A stretch of 64,000 nt of DNA from contig CAWFMA010000018.1 in assembly GCA_963816855.1 (NCBI GenBank), positions 1-64,000 of the forward strand. Direction: 5' to 3'. This DNA is from DASTFP01 sp963816855. GTDB taxonomy: Bacteria; Verrucomicrobiota; Verrucomicrobiia; Chthoniobacterales; Terrimicrobiaceae. This document shows, piece by piece, positions 52,631-61,009 of this stretch; position 1 is the stretch's first letter; each line of letters begins with the position of its first letter. A program made the translations under genes and the position numbers. The notes under the pieces were generated by a model. That model did no database searches and had not been told where the DNA came from. It saw nothing but the letters and a program-made list of their open reading frames with translations.

Positions 52631-53467
52631 TCAACGCAGACAGATTGCTTCGGTCATTCGCAAGGCTTCGGCGTGCGGCTTGACGTCGTGGACCCTAAAG
52701 ATTCTCGCGCCTTGCTCCCGGCAAAAGCTTGTCAGGGCCACGCCAGGCCAAAATCTCTCGGCTGTCGTCGGCGCTTCCGCGAGCCAGCGCAGGAAGGACT
52801 TGCGCGAAATTCCCACCAGGACGGGCCGGCCAAGTTGCACCAGCCGACCGAGCGATTGCAGCAGGACGAGATTGTGCTCGGCTCTCTTTCCGAAACCGAT
52901 ACCCGGATCAATCACAATTCTTTCCGCGGCCATGCCGTAGCCTATCGCGTTGGAAACCCGCTGTCGAAGAAATTCGGCGACCTCGGCGATCACGTCGCCA
53001 TACCGGGGATCACCTTGCATCGTCCGCGGGGTGCCTTGCATATGCATCAAGACAACTCCGGCTTCGGACCTGCCGGCGACCTCGGGCATGAGCGGATCAC
53101 CCTGGAGCGCCGTGACGTCGTTTATCACCTCGGCTCCCGCCTTAGTTGCTTCCTGCGCCACGAGAGCCTTCGAAGTATCAATGGAAATGGCAATCCCGCT
53201 TCGGTCGCGAAGCAGGCGGATAACCGGAAGCACTCTTCTCAGTTCTTCGTCCACGTCGACCACCTCAGCTCCCGGGCGTGTGGATTCCCCACCGATGTCG
53301 ATGAGGTCGGCGCCGTCCCGTTCCATGCGCACAGCGTGTGCCACGGCGGTTTCCGGATCGAGAAAGCAGCCTCCGTCGGAAAACGAGTCGGGCGTCACGT
53401 TGAGGACTCCCATGATCAGACCGCGATGAGTGAGATCGAACTCACGGCCCTTCAATTTCCAAATCAC
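52631..53467 (-). CDS. folP: Dihydropteroate synthase
   Basis: FolP joins para-aminobenzoate to the pterin diphosphate in folate synthesis. The start GTG 53,467 (MIWKLKGREFDLTHRG) gives 278 residues; the frame is open 12 codons further. Motifs include IMGVLNVTPDSFSDGG near 18, ADLIDIGGESTRPGAE near 46, ISIDTSKALVA near 86, INDVTAL near 106, IVIDPGIGFGKRAEHNL near 187 and LVGISRKSFLRW near 218, covering pterin and phosphate sites. Between hisD and cdaA in the leftward series; 68 bases separate it from cdaA. Confidence 0.96.
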   Translation of the reverse strand: MIWKLKGREFDLTHRGLIMGVLNVTPDSFSDGGCFLDPETAVAHAVRMERDGADLIDIGGESTRPGAEVVDVDEELRRVLPVIRLLRDRSGIAISIDTSKALVAQEATKAGAEVINDVTALQGDPLMPEVAGRSEAGVVLMHMQGTPRTMQGDPRYGDVIAEVAEFLRQRVSNAIGYGMAAERIVIDPGIGFGKRAEHNLVLLQSLGRLVQLGRPVLVGISRKSFLRWLAEAPTTAERFWPGVALTSFCREQGARIFRVHDVKPHAEALRMTEAICLR

Positions 53468-53578
53468 GATCCTTCCTTTGCCACGATCAAGCAACCGGCA
53501 CAAGGACGGCCGAAGGGAACCCGGCTCCCATCCCCGGCCGCCGCGTTCCTTAATCCTCTTTGCGTCGCGCCGCCGGGT

Positions 53579-54877
53579 TCAGCCTCCCTCCGGACTGGTT
53601 AGCCGGATCGCTGCCGAACGGCCATGGGCGTCGAGCCCCTCAATCCGGCTGAACGTTTCAATGACCGGCAGCGAAGCGCGCAAAGAATCCTCGTCGAACA
53701 TGATGATACTTGTTCGCCGCTGGAACTGGTCGGCAGTCAATCCGGAAAAGCTTTTGCCGGCGGCGCCCGTTGGAAGCTCGTGGCTGGGCCCCGCGAGGAA
53801 ATCTCCCGCCACGACCGGAGAGATCCCTCCCAGGAAGATTGCGCCGGAGGTGGTCAGCCGAAGGGCAATCTCCCCGGGACGCTTGGTGGCGATCGCCACA
53901 TGCTCGGCTGAAAACTGATTGGCGAGCGTGACGGCGGCCTCGAGATCCGCGACTAGAACAAGCCGGCAGTTTTTCAAGGCGAGGTCCAATTCCTTGGGGC
54001 GGCCGGAGAGACCTAGCTGGGCCTTGATGGAAACCGCGACGTTCTCCAGGATTCGCCGGGAATCCGTGAGCAGGATGGCCATGCTGCCTTGGCCATGCTC
54101 GGATTGGGCGAGGAGATCCGCGGCGATCCACTCGGGGTTGGCCGAATCATCCGCGATAACGAGGATCTCGCTCGGGCCCGGCAAAAGATCGATGGCGACG
54201 TGCCCGAAGACCTGGCGCTTTGCTTCGACCACATACGCGTTTCCAGGTCCAAAGATTTTCTGGACCGCCCGGATGGTTTTCGTTCCGAAGGCCAAGGCGG
54301 CGATCGCCTGGGCCCCGCCAACCCGATGGACTTCGGTGGCGCCGCAGGCGGCGAGCGCGCCGACCAAATCCGGAGGCAACGGTCCATCGCTCGGCGCGGG
54401 CGTGACTGCGACGATCTCGCGAACGCCCGCCACCGCCGCCAGGGTGCAAGTCATCACGGCGGTGGAAACGAGGGGCGCGCTGCCCCCCGGAACGTAAACG
54501 CCGACGCGTTCAAAAGGGTCGAATCGCTCGCCGACGATCGCGCCCTGCCTGTTCTTCATGAACCAGCTCCGGCGCAAACTACGCCTGGCAAATGCTCGGA
54601 CGTTGGCCCGCGCGGAGAGAATCGCCTTGCGAACCTCCTTGGACAGCCGCGAATGAGCATCGCGAAGCTCCGCCGGAGACACGCGAAGCTTCGAGGGTTC
54701 CAGGCGCGGCCCGCCGAATCTCTCGTTGAAACGAACAACCGCTTCGTCGCCCTCGCGGGCGACGGCGCCGAGAATGTCGCAAACCGCCTCCCGCACCTTG
54801 GGGTTGGGCGCCGGCCGGCGGCCAAGCCGCCTCAAGAACTTTTCATACCCGCGATCTTCGGGACGAATGACTTCCAT
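53579..54877 (-). CDS. hisD: Histidinol dehydrogenase
   Basis: HisD oxidises histidinol to histidine with NAD and zinc. The 432-aa protein shows RVGVYVPGGSAPLVSTAVMT near residue 124, APSDGPLPPDLVGALAACGA near 157, VHRVGGAQAIAALAFGT near 178, and FGPGNAYVVEAKRQVFGHVA near 203. The catalytic GPSEILVIADD and SEHGQGSMAIL follow near 231-265, then SAEHVAI near 320 and DFLAGPSHELPTGAAGKSFS near 365. The frame is intact. No other his genes are nearby; it heads the leftward set hisD-folP-cdaA-ybbR-glmM behind the mlaE gene. Confidence 0.96.
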   Translation of the reverse strand: MEVIRPEDRGYEKFLRRLGRRPAPNPKVREAVCDILGAVAREGDEAVVRFNERFGGPRLEPSKLRVSPAELRDAHSRLSKEVRKAILSARANVRAFARRSLRRSWFMKNRQGAIVGERFDPFERVGVYVPGGSAPLVSTAVMTCTLAAVAGVREIVAVTPAPSDGPLPPDLVGALAACGATEVHRVGGAQAIAALAFGTKTIRAVQKIFGPGNAYVVEAKRQVFGHVAIDLLPGPSEILVIADDSANPEWIAADLLAQSEHGQGSMAILLTDSRRILENVAVSIKAQLGLSGRPKELDLALKNCRLVLVADLEAAVTLANQFSAEHVAIATKRPGEIALRLTTSGAIFLGGISPVVAGDFLAGPSHELPTGAAGKSFSGLTADQFQRRTSIIMFDEDSLRASLPVIETFSRIEGLDAHGRSAAIRLTSPEGG

Positions 54878-54982
54878 CGCCCACAGTTAGCGCGAGTCTA
54901 CCGCCTTCGCCAAACCTTTACCGCACGCTCCGATCTCGCTTCCCCGTCCGGTCCCGGACGAGCCATCGCGAATCCCACCCGG

Positions 54983-55741
54983 CTACGAGGGCGCGGCAAA
55001 AAAGAAAACGGCGGTCAGAGCGGCGTTGGCAATGAGCATGGCAATGATCGAGACGACAACGGAGCTCGTCGTGGACTGCCCGACGCCTTCGGCTCCTCCG
55101 GTCACTTCGAGGCCGGCTTGGCTGGCAATGGTTGCGATCAGCCAGGCGAAGACGAAGCTCTTCACGATACCCGCATACAGATCGATGGGGTGAGCGCTTC
55201 CGATCAGGCGCAAAATGTAAGCGCTGGTATTCATATCCAGCGCGAAATGACAGATGCTCCACCCTCCAACGAAGCCGACGTAGTTGCCGAATACCGTTAG
55301 GGCGGGCAACATCACGAGCATGGCCAGAAATCGCGGCACGATCAGGAAGCGAATCGGGTTGATCGCCATCACTTGCAGGGCCTCGATTTCCTCCGAAACT
55401 TTCATCGTTCCGATTTCCGCCGTGATCGCGGAGCCGCTCCTGCCGATCACCACTACCCCTACCAGAAGCGGCCCCAGCTCTCGCAGCAGCGTGAGAGACA
55501 CCAGGTCCGGCACATATGCCGAGGCGCCGAATTTCGACAGCTGATAGGCTCCCTGCATGGCCATGGTCAGCCCGATGCTGAAAGCCACCATCGAAGCCAT
55601 CGGCACGGCCTGCACCCCGATGCGCACCATTTGATGAAAAACCTGCGACAGTCTGAAGCGCGGCTTCCCGCGCAGCGGCGCTAGAAAGATCCAATAGAGA
55701 ATCTGCGCGTTGAGCGCAAAATAATTACGCAACTGGGCCAC
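54983..55741 (-). CDS. mlaE: MlaE-type lipid ABC transporter permease
   Basis: The 252-aa membrane protein has five to six helices. It carries the MlaE-family stretch LLRELGPLLVGVVVIGRSGS near 86, AITAEIGTMKVSEEIEALQV (the coupling helix, EIGTMKVSEEIEAL) and NPIRFLIVPRFLAMLVMLP near 130, with TGGAEGVGQSTTSSVVVS near the end. In Mla systems it moves phospholipid between membranes with an ATPase (MlaF) and a periplasmic MCE protein (MlaD). Here only a STAS-domain gene lies directly upstream (6-base gap), equivalent to MlaB; MlaF and MlaD are not in the window. Confidence 0.9.
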   Translation of the reverse strand: MAQLRNYFALNAQILYWIFLAPLRGKPRFRLSQVFHQMVRIGVQAVPMASMVAFSIGLTMAMQGAYQLSKFGASAYVPDLVSLTLLRELGPLLVGVVVIGRSGSAITAEIGTMKVSEEIEALQVMAINPIRFLIVPRFLAMLVMLPALTVFGNYVGFVGGWSICHFALDMNTSAYILRLIGSAHPIDLYAGIVKSFVFAWLIATIASQAGLEVTGGAEGVGQSTTSSVVVSIIAMLIANAALTAVFFFAAPS

Positions 55742-55747
55742 GGCGGG

Positions 55748-56089
55748 CTACTTCGCGGCGAGGGCGGCCACGGCCGCGTCGGCCGAGTCGGTAATGGTAA
55801 AAAGCTCGTTAAGTCGCACCAGGTCGAAGATCGTGCGCACCTTTTTTTTCAGCCCGAAGAGAGCGATCTTTCCCTGAAAGGAAGAGGCGTCCCGCAAGTA
55901 TTCGATGAAGGTGGCCAGGCCGGACGAATCGATATAGTCCACCCCGGCGAAGTCCACCAGAAGAACGGGCGTCTTTTCGCTCACGCAGGTCTGCAATTCG
56001 GAACGCAGCGCCGGAGAGGCGTGCAAGTCGATTTCCCCCGATACCCTCAGCGTGGTCACGCCATCGTTCTGGGATTTTTCGATCTGCAT
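55748..56089 (-). CDS. STAS-domain protein (anti-anti-sigma / MlaB type)
   Basis: The 113-aa protein is a single STAS domain. It opens VTTLRVSGEIDLHASPALRS and carries VLLVDFAGVDYIDSSGLATF near 45-65, where the Ser of DSSG is the residue phosphorylated in anti-anti-sigma factors. The end is LFGLKKKVRTIFDLVRLNEL. STAS proteins either control sigma factors or, as MlaB, stabilise lipid transporters. As it is followed by mlaE after 6 bases, the MlaB role is the better guess. It is divergent from sufS. Confidence 0.88.
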   Translation of the reverse strand: MQIEKSQNDGVTTLRVSGEIDLHASPALRSELQTCVSEKTPVLLVDFAGVDYIDSSGLATFIEYLRDASSFQGKIALFGLKKKVRTIFDLVRLNELFTITDSADAAVAALAAK

Positions 56090-56179
56090 GCTTAGCAGAT
56101 AGCGATGGGAATGCCCGATGGGAAGTCCGATTTGAAGCGGCCGGCTTGTGCCGACGAAGGAACTCGCTTAAGTAACAAG

Positions 56180-57409
56180 ATGGAGTCCGCCGGACAAAGG
56201 CCCTGGGGCGCGATCCGCGAGGATTTTCCGATCCTGACTCAGAGGGTCAACGGGCATCCATTGATCTATTTCGACAACGCCGCGACCTCTCAAAAACCTC
56301 GCGCGGTGATGGACGTGCTTCAGCGTTTTTACGAAAGGGACAACAGCAACGTGCATCGCGGTCTCCATGAATTGAGCAATCGGGCAACCGCGGCTTACGA
56401 AGGCGCCAGAAAGCGACTGGCCGGGTTCCTCGGGGCGGAGCCGGAGTCGATCATTTTTACGCGGGGCACGACCGAGAGTATCAACCTCGTGGCCCGCGCC
56501 TGGGGCGAGGCTAACGTGGCAGCCGGAGACGTGATTCTTTTGACCGAAATGGAGCACCACAGCAATTTGGTGCCCTGGCAGATTCTTGCCCGGCGCAAGG
56601 GGGCAATTCTCCGGTTCGTTCCCGTCACGCCGGAGGGGTTGCTCGATCTTGAAAATCTCGACCGGTTGCTCGACGGGCCCGTGAAGATCTTCTCCTTTAC
56701 GCACATCTCGAACAGCCTCGGGACGGTCAACCCGGTGGCTGAACTTTGCGCCAGAGCAAGACGCGCCGGAGTGACCACCCTGGTCGATGCCGCGCAGAGC
56801 GCGGGACACCTCCCCGTCGATGTGCGGGAGATCGGGTCCGACTTTCTGGCGTTTTCCGGGCACAAAATGTGCGGGCCGACCGGAGCGGGCGTCCTCTACG
56901 GAAGGAGCGAAATCCTTGAAAAAATGGAGCCCTTTCATGGGGGCGGAGAAATGATTGTGCGGGTGTCCTTCACGGAGAGCGAATTCAAACCCGCTCCGCA
57001 TCGTTTTGAGGCCGGAACCCCCGCAATCGCGCAGGCCATCGGTCTGAGCGCGGCCGCCGATTATTTGAACGAGATCGGCCGTCAACGCATCTTTGAGCAC
57101 GACCAGGCGCTCGCCTCGGAGGCGGCCGCACTCATCGGGGAGATCCCGGGAGCGCACATTCTCGGGCCTCGGAGCGGTCGGGCCGGGCTGGTCAGCTTTG
57201 TGCTGGAATCCGCTCACCCTCACGATGTGGTCAGCATGGCTGACCAGTATGGCCTCGCTTTGCGCGGAGGACATCACTGCACGCAACCACTTCTCCAAAA
57301 ACTCGGCATGCCCGCGACCGCCAGGGCAAGCTTTTACTTTTACAATACCTCGGACGAGGTGCAACGGATGGCGGAGATTCTTCGCAAAATCCAGGCATTC
57401 TTTGCATGA
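56180..57409 (+). CDS. sufS: Cysteine desulfurase SufS
   Basis: SufS takes sulfur from cysteine for iron-sulfur clusters. I choose ATG 56,180 (MESAGQRPWGAIREDFPILT), 12 residues before the conserved start; the frame is open from 56,105. Features are YFDNAATSQKP, NVHRGLHELSNRATAAYEGA, TRGTTESINLVA, EMEHHSNLVPWQ with the PLP-stacking His, DAAQSAGHLPVDV, and SGHKMCGPTGAGVLYG with the PLP lysine. The active Cys lies in ALRGGHHCTQPLL near 369. It overlaps sufU by four bases (ATGA), so the pair is translated together. Confidence 0.95.
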   Translation: MESAGQRPWGAIREDFPILTQRVNGHPLIYFDNAATSQKPRAVMDVLQRFYERDNSNVHRGLHELSNRATAAYEGARKRLAGFLGAEPESIIFTRGTTESINLVARAWGEANVAAGDVILLTEMEHHSNLVPWQILARRKGAILRFVPVTPEGLLDLENLDRLLDGPVKIFSFTHISNSLGTVNPVAELCARARRAGVTTLVDAAQSAGHLPVDVREIGSDFLAFSGHKMCGPTGAGVLYGRSEILEKMEPFHGGGEMIVRVSFTESEFKPAPHRFEAGTPAIAQAIGLSAAADYLNEIGRQRIFEHDQALASEAAALIGEIPGAHILGPRSGRAGLVSFVLESAHPHDVVSMADQYGLALRGGHHCTQPLLQKLGMPATARASFYFYNTSDEVQRMAEILRKIQAFFA

Positions 57410-57867
57410 ACGTGGAGGAACTTTACCAGGAGGTCGTCCTCGAACATAGCAAGCGTCCGAGAAATTTCGGCCTCCTCCCCGAGGCCACCACGATTGTTCG
57501 GGGCGATAACCCCTCGTGCGGCGATGAGATCACCCTGGAGGCCAAGCTCGCCTCACGGGCCATCGACGAGCTGAAATTCACAGGACACGGCTGCGCGATC
57601 TGCATGGCGTCCGCTTCGTTAATGACTCTCAAAATGCGGGGCAAATCTTTCGACGAGGCGCGCGCCGCGATCGAGGCTTTTCGCCGGATGCTCACCGCGC
57701 CGGAACCCGGGGAACCGCCGCCCCACTTTGGAGACTTGCTGGTCTTCGGCGCGGTGCGGAGATTTCCCCAACGTGTGAAGTGCGCGACGCTGGCCTGGCG
57801 GGCGCTCGAACAGGCGCTGTCCGTTTCGCCGGGACAAGCGGTAACCACCGAGGAGCCCGAACTCTAG
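57406..57867 (+). CDS. sufU: SufU-type sulfur carrier / cluster scaffold protein
   Basis: The 153-aa protein belongs to the IscU-like SufU group. Three conserved cysteines are seen: NPSCGDEITLEAKL near 40, GHGCAICMASASLMT near 66, and RVKCATLAWRALEQAL near 126. The short insert between the second and third cysteine is typical of SufU rather than IscU. SufU accepts sulfur from SufS. It starts inside the last codons of sufS (ATGA overlap). No sufB, sufC or sufD is present in the window, so the rest of the system lies elsewhere. Confidence 0.93.
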   Translation: MNVEELYQEVVLEHSKRPRNFGLLPEATTIVRGDNPSCGDEITLEAKLASRAIDELKFTGHGCAICMASASLMTLKMRGKSFDEARAAIEAFRRMLTAPEPGEPPPHFGDLLVFGAVRRFPQRVKCATLAWRALEQALSVSPGQAVTTEEPEL

Positions 57868-57904
57868 ATCTGCCTGGGCCCCGGCGGTTTGCCGGCAGAC
57901 TCCT

Positions 57905-60652
57905 CTACTTTCTCTCTTCCAAGGCGGCCTGGGCAGCCGCGAGCCGCGCGATAGGGACCCGAAACGGGGAGCAACTCACGTAATCCAGACCGATGGCGTG
58001 GCAGAATTTGACGCTTTTTGGATCGCCTCCGTGCTCGCCGCAAATGCCAAGCTTGATACCCTTGCGGGTTTTGCGCGCGCGATCCCGAGCGATCTTCATG
58101 AGCTCGCCAACCCCCTCCTGGTCGATCGAAGCGAACGGATTGGCGGCGATGATTTCGTGCTCGAGGTAGGCGGGCAGAAAACTTCCCGAATCGTCCCGGC
58201 TCATGCCCAAGGCGGTTTGGGTAAGGTCGTTGGTCCCGAAGCTGAAGAATTCGGCGTCCTCGGCGATTTGTTCGGCCGCGAGGGCCGCGCGCGGGATCTC
58301 GATCATGGTACCCACCAGGTATTTGAGCTTGGTGTTGTGCTGCTTGGCGACTTCCCTGGCGACGCGGTTGACGATCTCAATTTGCAGCCGGAGTTCCTTG
58401 GGAAAACCAACCAGCGGGATCATGACCTCGGGGCGCACTTTGATGCCTTCGGACTGCACCTGGGCGGCCGCCTCGAAGATCGCGCGAGCCTGCATTTCGG
58501 AGATCTCCGGATAGACGATGCCCAGCCGGCACCCGCGGTGACCAAGCATCGGATTAAATTCATGGAGTTCATGCACGCGTTTGGAAATCTCCTCCTGGGC
58601 GATGCCGAGATTTGAAGCGAGCGCGTTTTGCTGCGCATGGTCGTGGGGCAGAAACTCGTGGAGCGGCGGATCAAGGAGGCGGATGGTGGCGGGCAAGCCT
58701 TCAAGTTTGCGGAAAATTGCTATGAAGTCCTCCTTCTGGTAAGGAAGCAATTTGGCCAAGGCCTTCTTGCGATCGTCGGCGTTGCGCGCCAGGATCATCT
58801 CGCGCATGGCGTCGATCCGGTCGCCTTCGAAGAACATGTGCTCGGTCCGGCAGAGGCCGATGCCTTCTGCGCCGAAGCCGATTGCGTTTTCGACCTGCTC
58901 GGGGGTGTCGGAGTTGGTGCGAATGTCCAACTTGCGGCATTTGTCTGCCCACTGCATCAGCAGGGCATAGTCCGCGTAGTTGGCGCTCTTTTCGGGCTGG
59001 AGAGTCTTGCTGACGAGCACTTGGACAATTTCGGAGGGCGCAGACTTTACCTCTCCGGCAAATACCGATCCGGCGGTGCCATCGATCGAAATGAAGTCGC
59101 CCTCCTTGAGTACGTGCCCGTTGGCGGTGACTGTCTTCTTCGCATAGTCGATGCGCAGCTCGCTGGCGCCGCAAACGCAGACCTTCCCCATCTGGCGGGC
59201 CACCAGAGCGGCGTGCGAGGAAACGCCTCCCCGCGCGGTGAGGATTCCCTCTGCGGCGATCATGCCGCGAAGATCCTCGGGCGAGGTCTCAATTCGGACC
59301 AAAAGCACCCGTTCACCCCGATGAGCGCGCAAGACCGCTTCCTCGGCGCGCAAGACCAGGCGTCCGCTGGCCGCGCCGGGGCCGGCGGGCAAACCCGTCG
59401 CAATCTTGACCGCATTCCGCGCGCTCTCCCGGTCGAAAATCGGCGCCAGCACATGGCTCAGGGAATCCGCGGGAATGCGCAACAGGGCTTCTTCTTTGCT
59501 GATGAGCTTCTCCTTGACCATGTCCACGGCGATCTTGATCGCCGCCAGCCCCGTCCGTTTGCCGTTGCGGGTCTGCAGGATATACAGCCGGTTGTCCTCA
59601 ATCGTGAATTCCAAATCCTGCATGTCCCGAAAGTGCTTCTCGAGAAGCTCGCGCACCTTCAAAAGCTGCTGATAGGCCTCCGGCATCTCTTTGCTCAGCT
59701 GGGAAACAGGAATGGGCGTGCGCACCCCCGCCACGACGTCTTCGCCCTGGGCGTTGATGAGATATTCGCCGTAAAAGACCTTCTCGCCCGTGGCCGGATC
59801 CCGCGTGAAAGCTACTCCGGTTGCGCTAGTCTCTCCCATGTTGCCAAAAACCATCGTCTGAACGTTAACCGCCGTGCCCCACTCATGCGGAATCCCGTAT
59901 TTTCGGCGATATACGATTGCGCGATCATTGTTCCACGAGCCGAACACGGCTCCGATCGAGCCCCAGAGTTGATCCTTGGCCACCTGCGGAAAGTCCTTTC
60001 CCGTGCGCTCACGAATCAAGGCCTTGAAGCGGGTAACCAGTTCCTTGAAATCGTCGGTACTCAGCTGGGTGTCCGGGAAATGGTGGTTCCCATATTTCTC
60101 GTCCTTGAGGCCCTCGATGACGCTTTCAAAGGGCTCGTGATCCTCCTCGGGGCGCTTTTGCACACCCATGACCACATCCCCGTACATCTGCAGAAAACGC
60201 CGGTAGCTGTCCCAGGCAAACTTCGGATTCCCGCTCTTCGCCGCGATGATGTCGACCGTGGTATCGTTCATTCCGAGGTTCAGAATGGTGTCCATCATGC
60301 CCGGCATCGAATCGCGTGCCCCTGATCGCACCGAAATCAACAAGGGGTTGTCCTGCCCGCCAAGTTCCTTGCCCACTGCCTTCTCTATTTTCGAGAGCGC
60401 CTCATCGATCTGTCTGGCAAGCTGCGGCGGATAGCTCCGCTTGTGTTGATAGTAGTAGGTGCAGACCTCGGTTGTGATCGTGAACCCGGGGGGGACCGGC
60501 AGACCGATCCGCGTCATCTCTGCAAGACCGGACCCTTTGCCGCCCAACAGCGAGCGCATTGAGCCGCTCCCATCGGCCCGTCCGTGACCGAAGGAGTAAA
60601 CGTACTTTCCCTTTGGAAGCGTGGCTTTAGAAGGCTTGGATTTTTTCGGCAT
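57905..60652 (-). CDS. ppdK: Pyruvate, phosphate dikinase
   Basis: PPDK converts pyruvate, ATP and phosphate to phosphoenolpyruvate, AMP and diphosphate, and runs either way. The 915-aa protein opens with the ATP-grasp region (GGKGSGLAEMTRIGLPVPPG near 36, SVRSGARDSMPGMMDTILNL near 106). The central phosphohistidine motif is LTARGGVSSHAALVARQMGK near 465. The PEP/pyruvate barrel includes RTEHMFFEG near 625, MLGHRGCRLGI near 700 and FSFGTNDLTQTALGMSRDD near 815, with the catalytic Cys in GICGEHGGDP near 877. It is the last gene of the leftward rnr-pur-ppdK group and is convergent with sufU. Confidence 0.96.
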   Translation of the reverse strand: MPKKSKPSKATLPKGKYVYSFGHGRADGSGSMRSLLGGKGSGLAEMTRIGLPVPPGFTITTEVCTYYYQHKRSYPPQLARQIDEALSKIEKAVGKELGGQDNPLLISVRSGARDSMPGMMDTILNLGMNDTTVDIIAAKSGNPKFAWDSYRRFLQMYGDVVMGVQKRPEEDHEPFESVIEGLKDEKYGNHHFPDTQLSTDDFKELVTRFKALIRERTGKDFPQVAKDQLWGSIGAVFGSWNNDRAIVYRRKYGIPHEWGTAVNVQTMVFGNMGETSATGVAFTRDPATGEKVFYGEYLINAQGEDVVAGVRTPIPVSQLSKEMPEAYQQLLKVRELLEKHFRDMQDLEFTIEDNRLYILQTRNGKRTGLAAIKIAVDMVKEKLISKEEALLRIPADSLSHVLAPIFDRESARNAVKIATGLPAGPGAASGRLVLRAEEAVLRAHRGERVLLVRIETSPEDLRGMIAAEGILTARGGVSSHAALVARQMGKVCVCGASELRIDYAKKTVTANGHVLKEGDFISIDGTAGSVFAGEVKSAPSEIVQVLVSKTLQPEKSANYADYALLMQWADKCRKLDIRTNSDTPEQVENAIGFGAEGIGLCRTEHMFFEGDRIDAMREMILARNADDRKKALAKLLPYQKEDFIAIFRKLEGLPATIRLLDPPLHEFLPHDHAQQNALASNLGIAQEEISKRVHELHEFNPMLGHRGCRLGIVYPEISEMQARAIFEAAAQVQSEGIKVRPEVMIPLVGFPKELRLQIEIVNRVAREVAKQHNTKLKYLVGTMIEIPRAALAAEQIAEDAEFFSFGTNDLTQTALGMSRDDSGSFLPAYLEHEIIAANPFASIDQEGVGELMKIARDRARKTRKGIKLGICGEHGGDPKSVKFCHAIGLDYVSCSPFRVPIARLAAAQAALEERK

Positions 60653-60750
60653 AGAAGAAAATCGCTGTGAACTCCCTGCCCCTTGGGCGGCAAGGCACGC
60701 GTCAGCGAAAAACGCGAGATGATGTTCCGTGAAAAGACCGTAGGACGGCC

Positions 60751-60957
60751 TCAGGGCCGGGCGCCCACCGCGAGCACTTCATTCAGGAGCCGCTCGAATT
60801 CCTCGAGCCCGGTGCTCGGAATGATCACCGTATTACGGCGTCCGTGGGCTTCTTCGGTGATCCGCAAGAACCGACCGCGGTCATTCTCGCGAAACTCGAT
60901 GAAGAAATGCTTGCGCTCGACCTGAACCTCGCGCGACTCAAGTATGGTATCCATCAA
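60751..60957 (-). CDS. PUR-alpha-like single-stranded nucleic-acid-binding protein
   Basis: The 68-aa protein is one PUR repeat: ESREVQVERKHFFIEFREND, then RGRFLRITEEAHGRRNTVII, then GLEEFERLLNEVL. The K-F-F-I-E-F-R-E-N and G-R-F-L-R-I elements match the beta-sheet of PUR repeats, which bind single-stranded DNA or RNA as dimers; bacterial examples are known mainly from Bacteroidota, Spirochaetes and Verrucomicrobiota. It lies 52 bases after rnr and 98 before ppdK, so it is probably co-transcribed with RNase R. A role in RNA handling is inferred. The start could also be the second Met. Confidence 0.8.
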   Translation of the reverse strand: MMDTILESREVQVERKHFFIEFRENDRGRFLRITEEAHGRRNTVIIPSTGLEEFERLLNEVLAVGARP

Positions 60958-61009
60958 TATACAAAGTTGGGAACAATCTCATTGAAAATCATCTGGGCGC
61001 GGGCCACAA

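Noticed and set aside
56168..57364. 398-aa frame antisense to sufS
   Set aside because: Shadow of the SufS gene, with no homology features of its own.
58628..60325. 565-aa frame antisense to ppdK
   Set aside because: The minus strand encodes an unmistakable PPDK; this is a GC-driven shadow frame without any motif.
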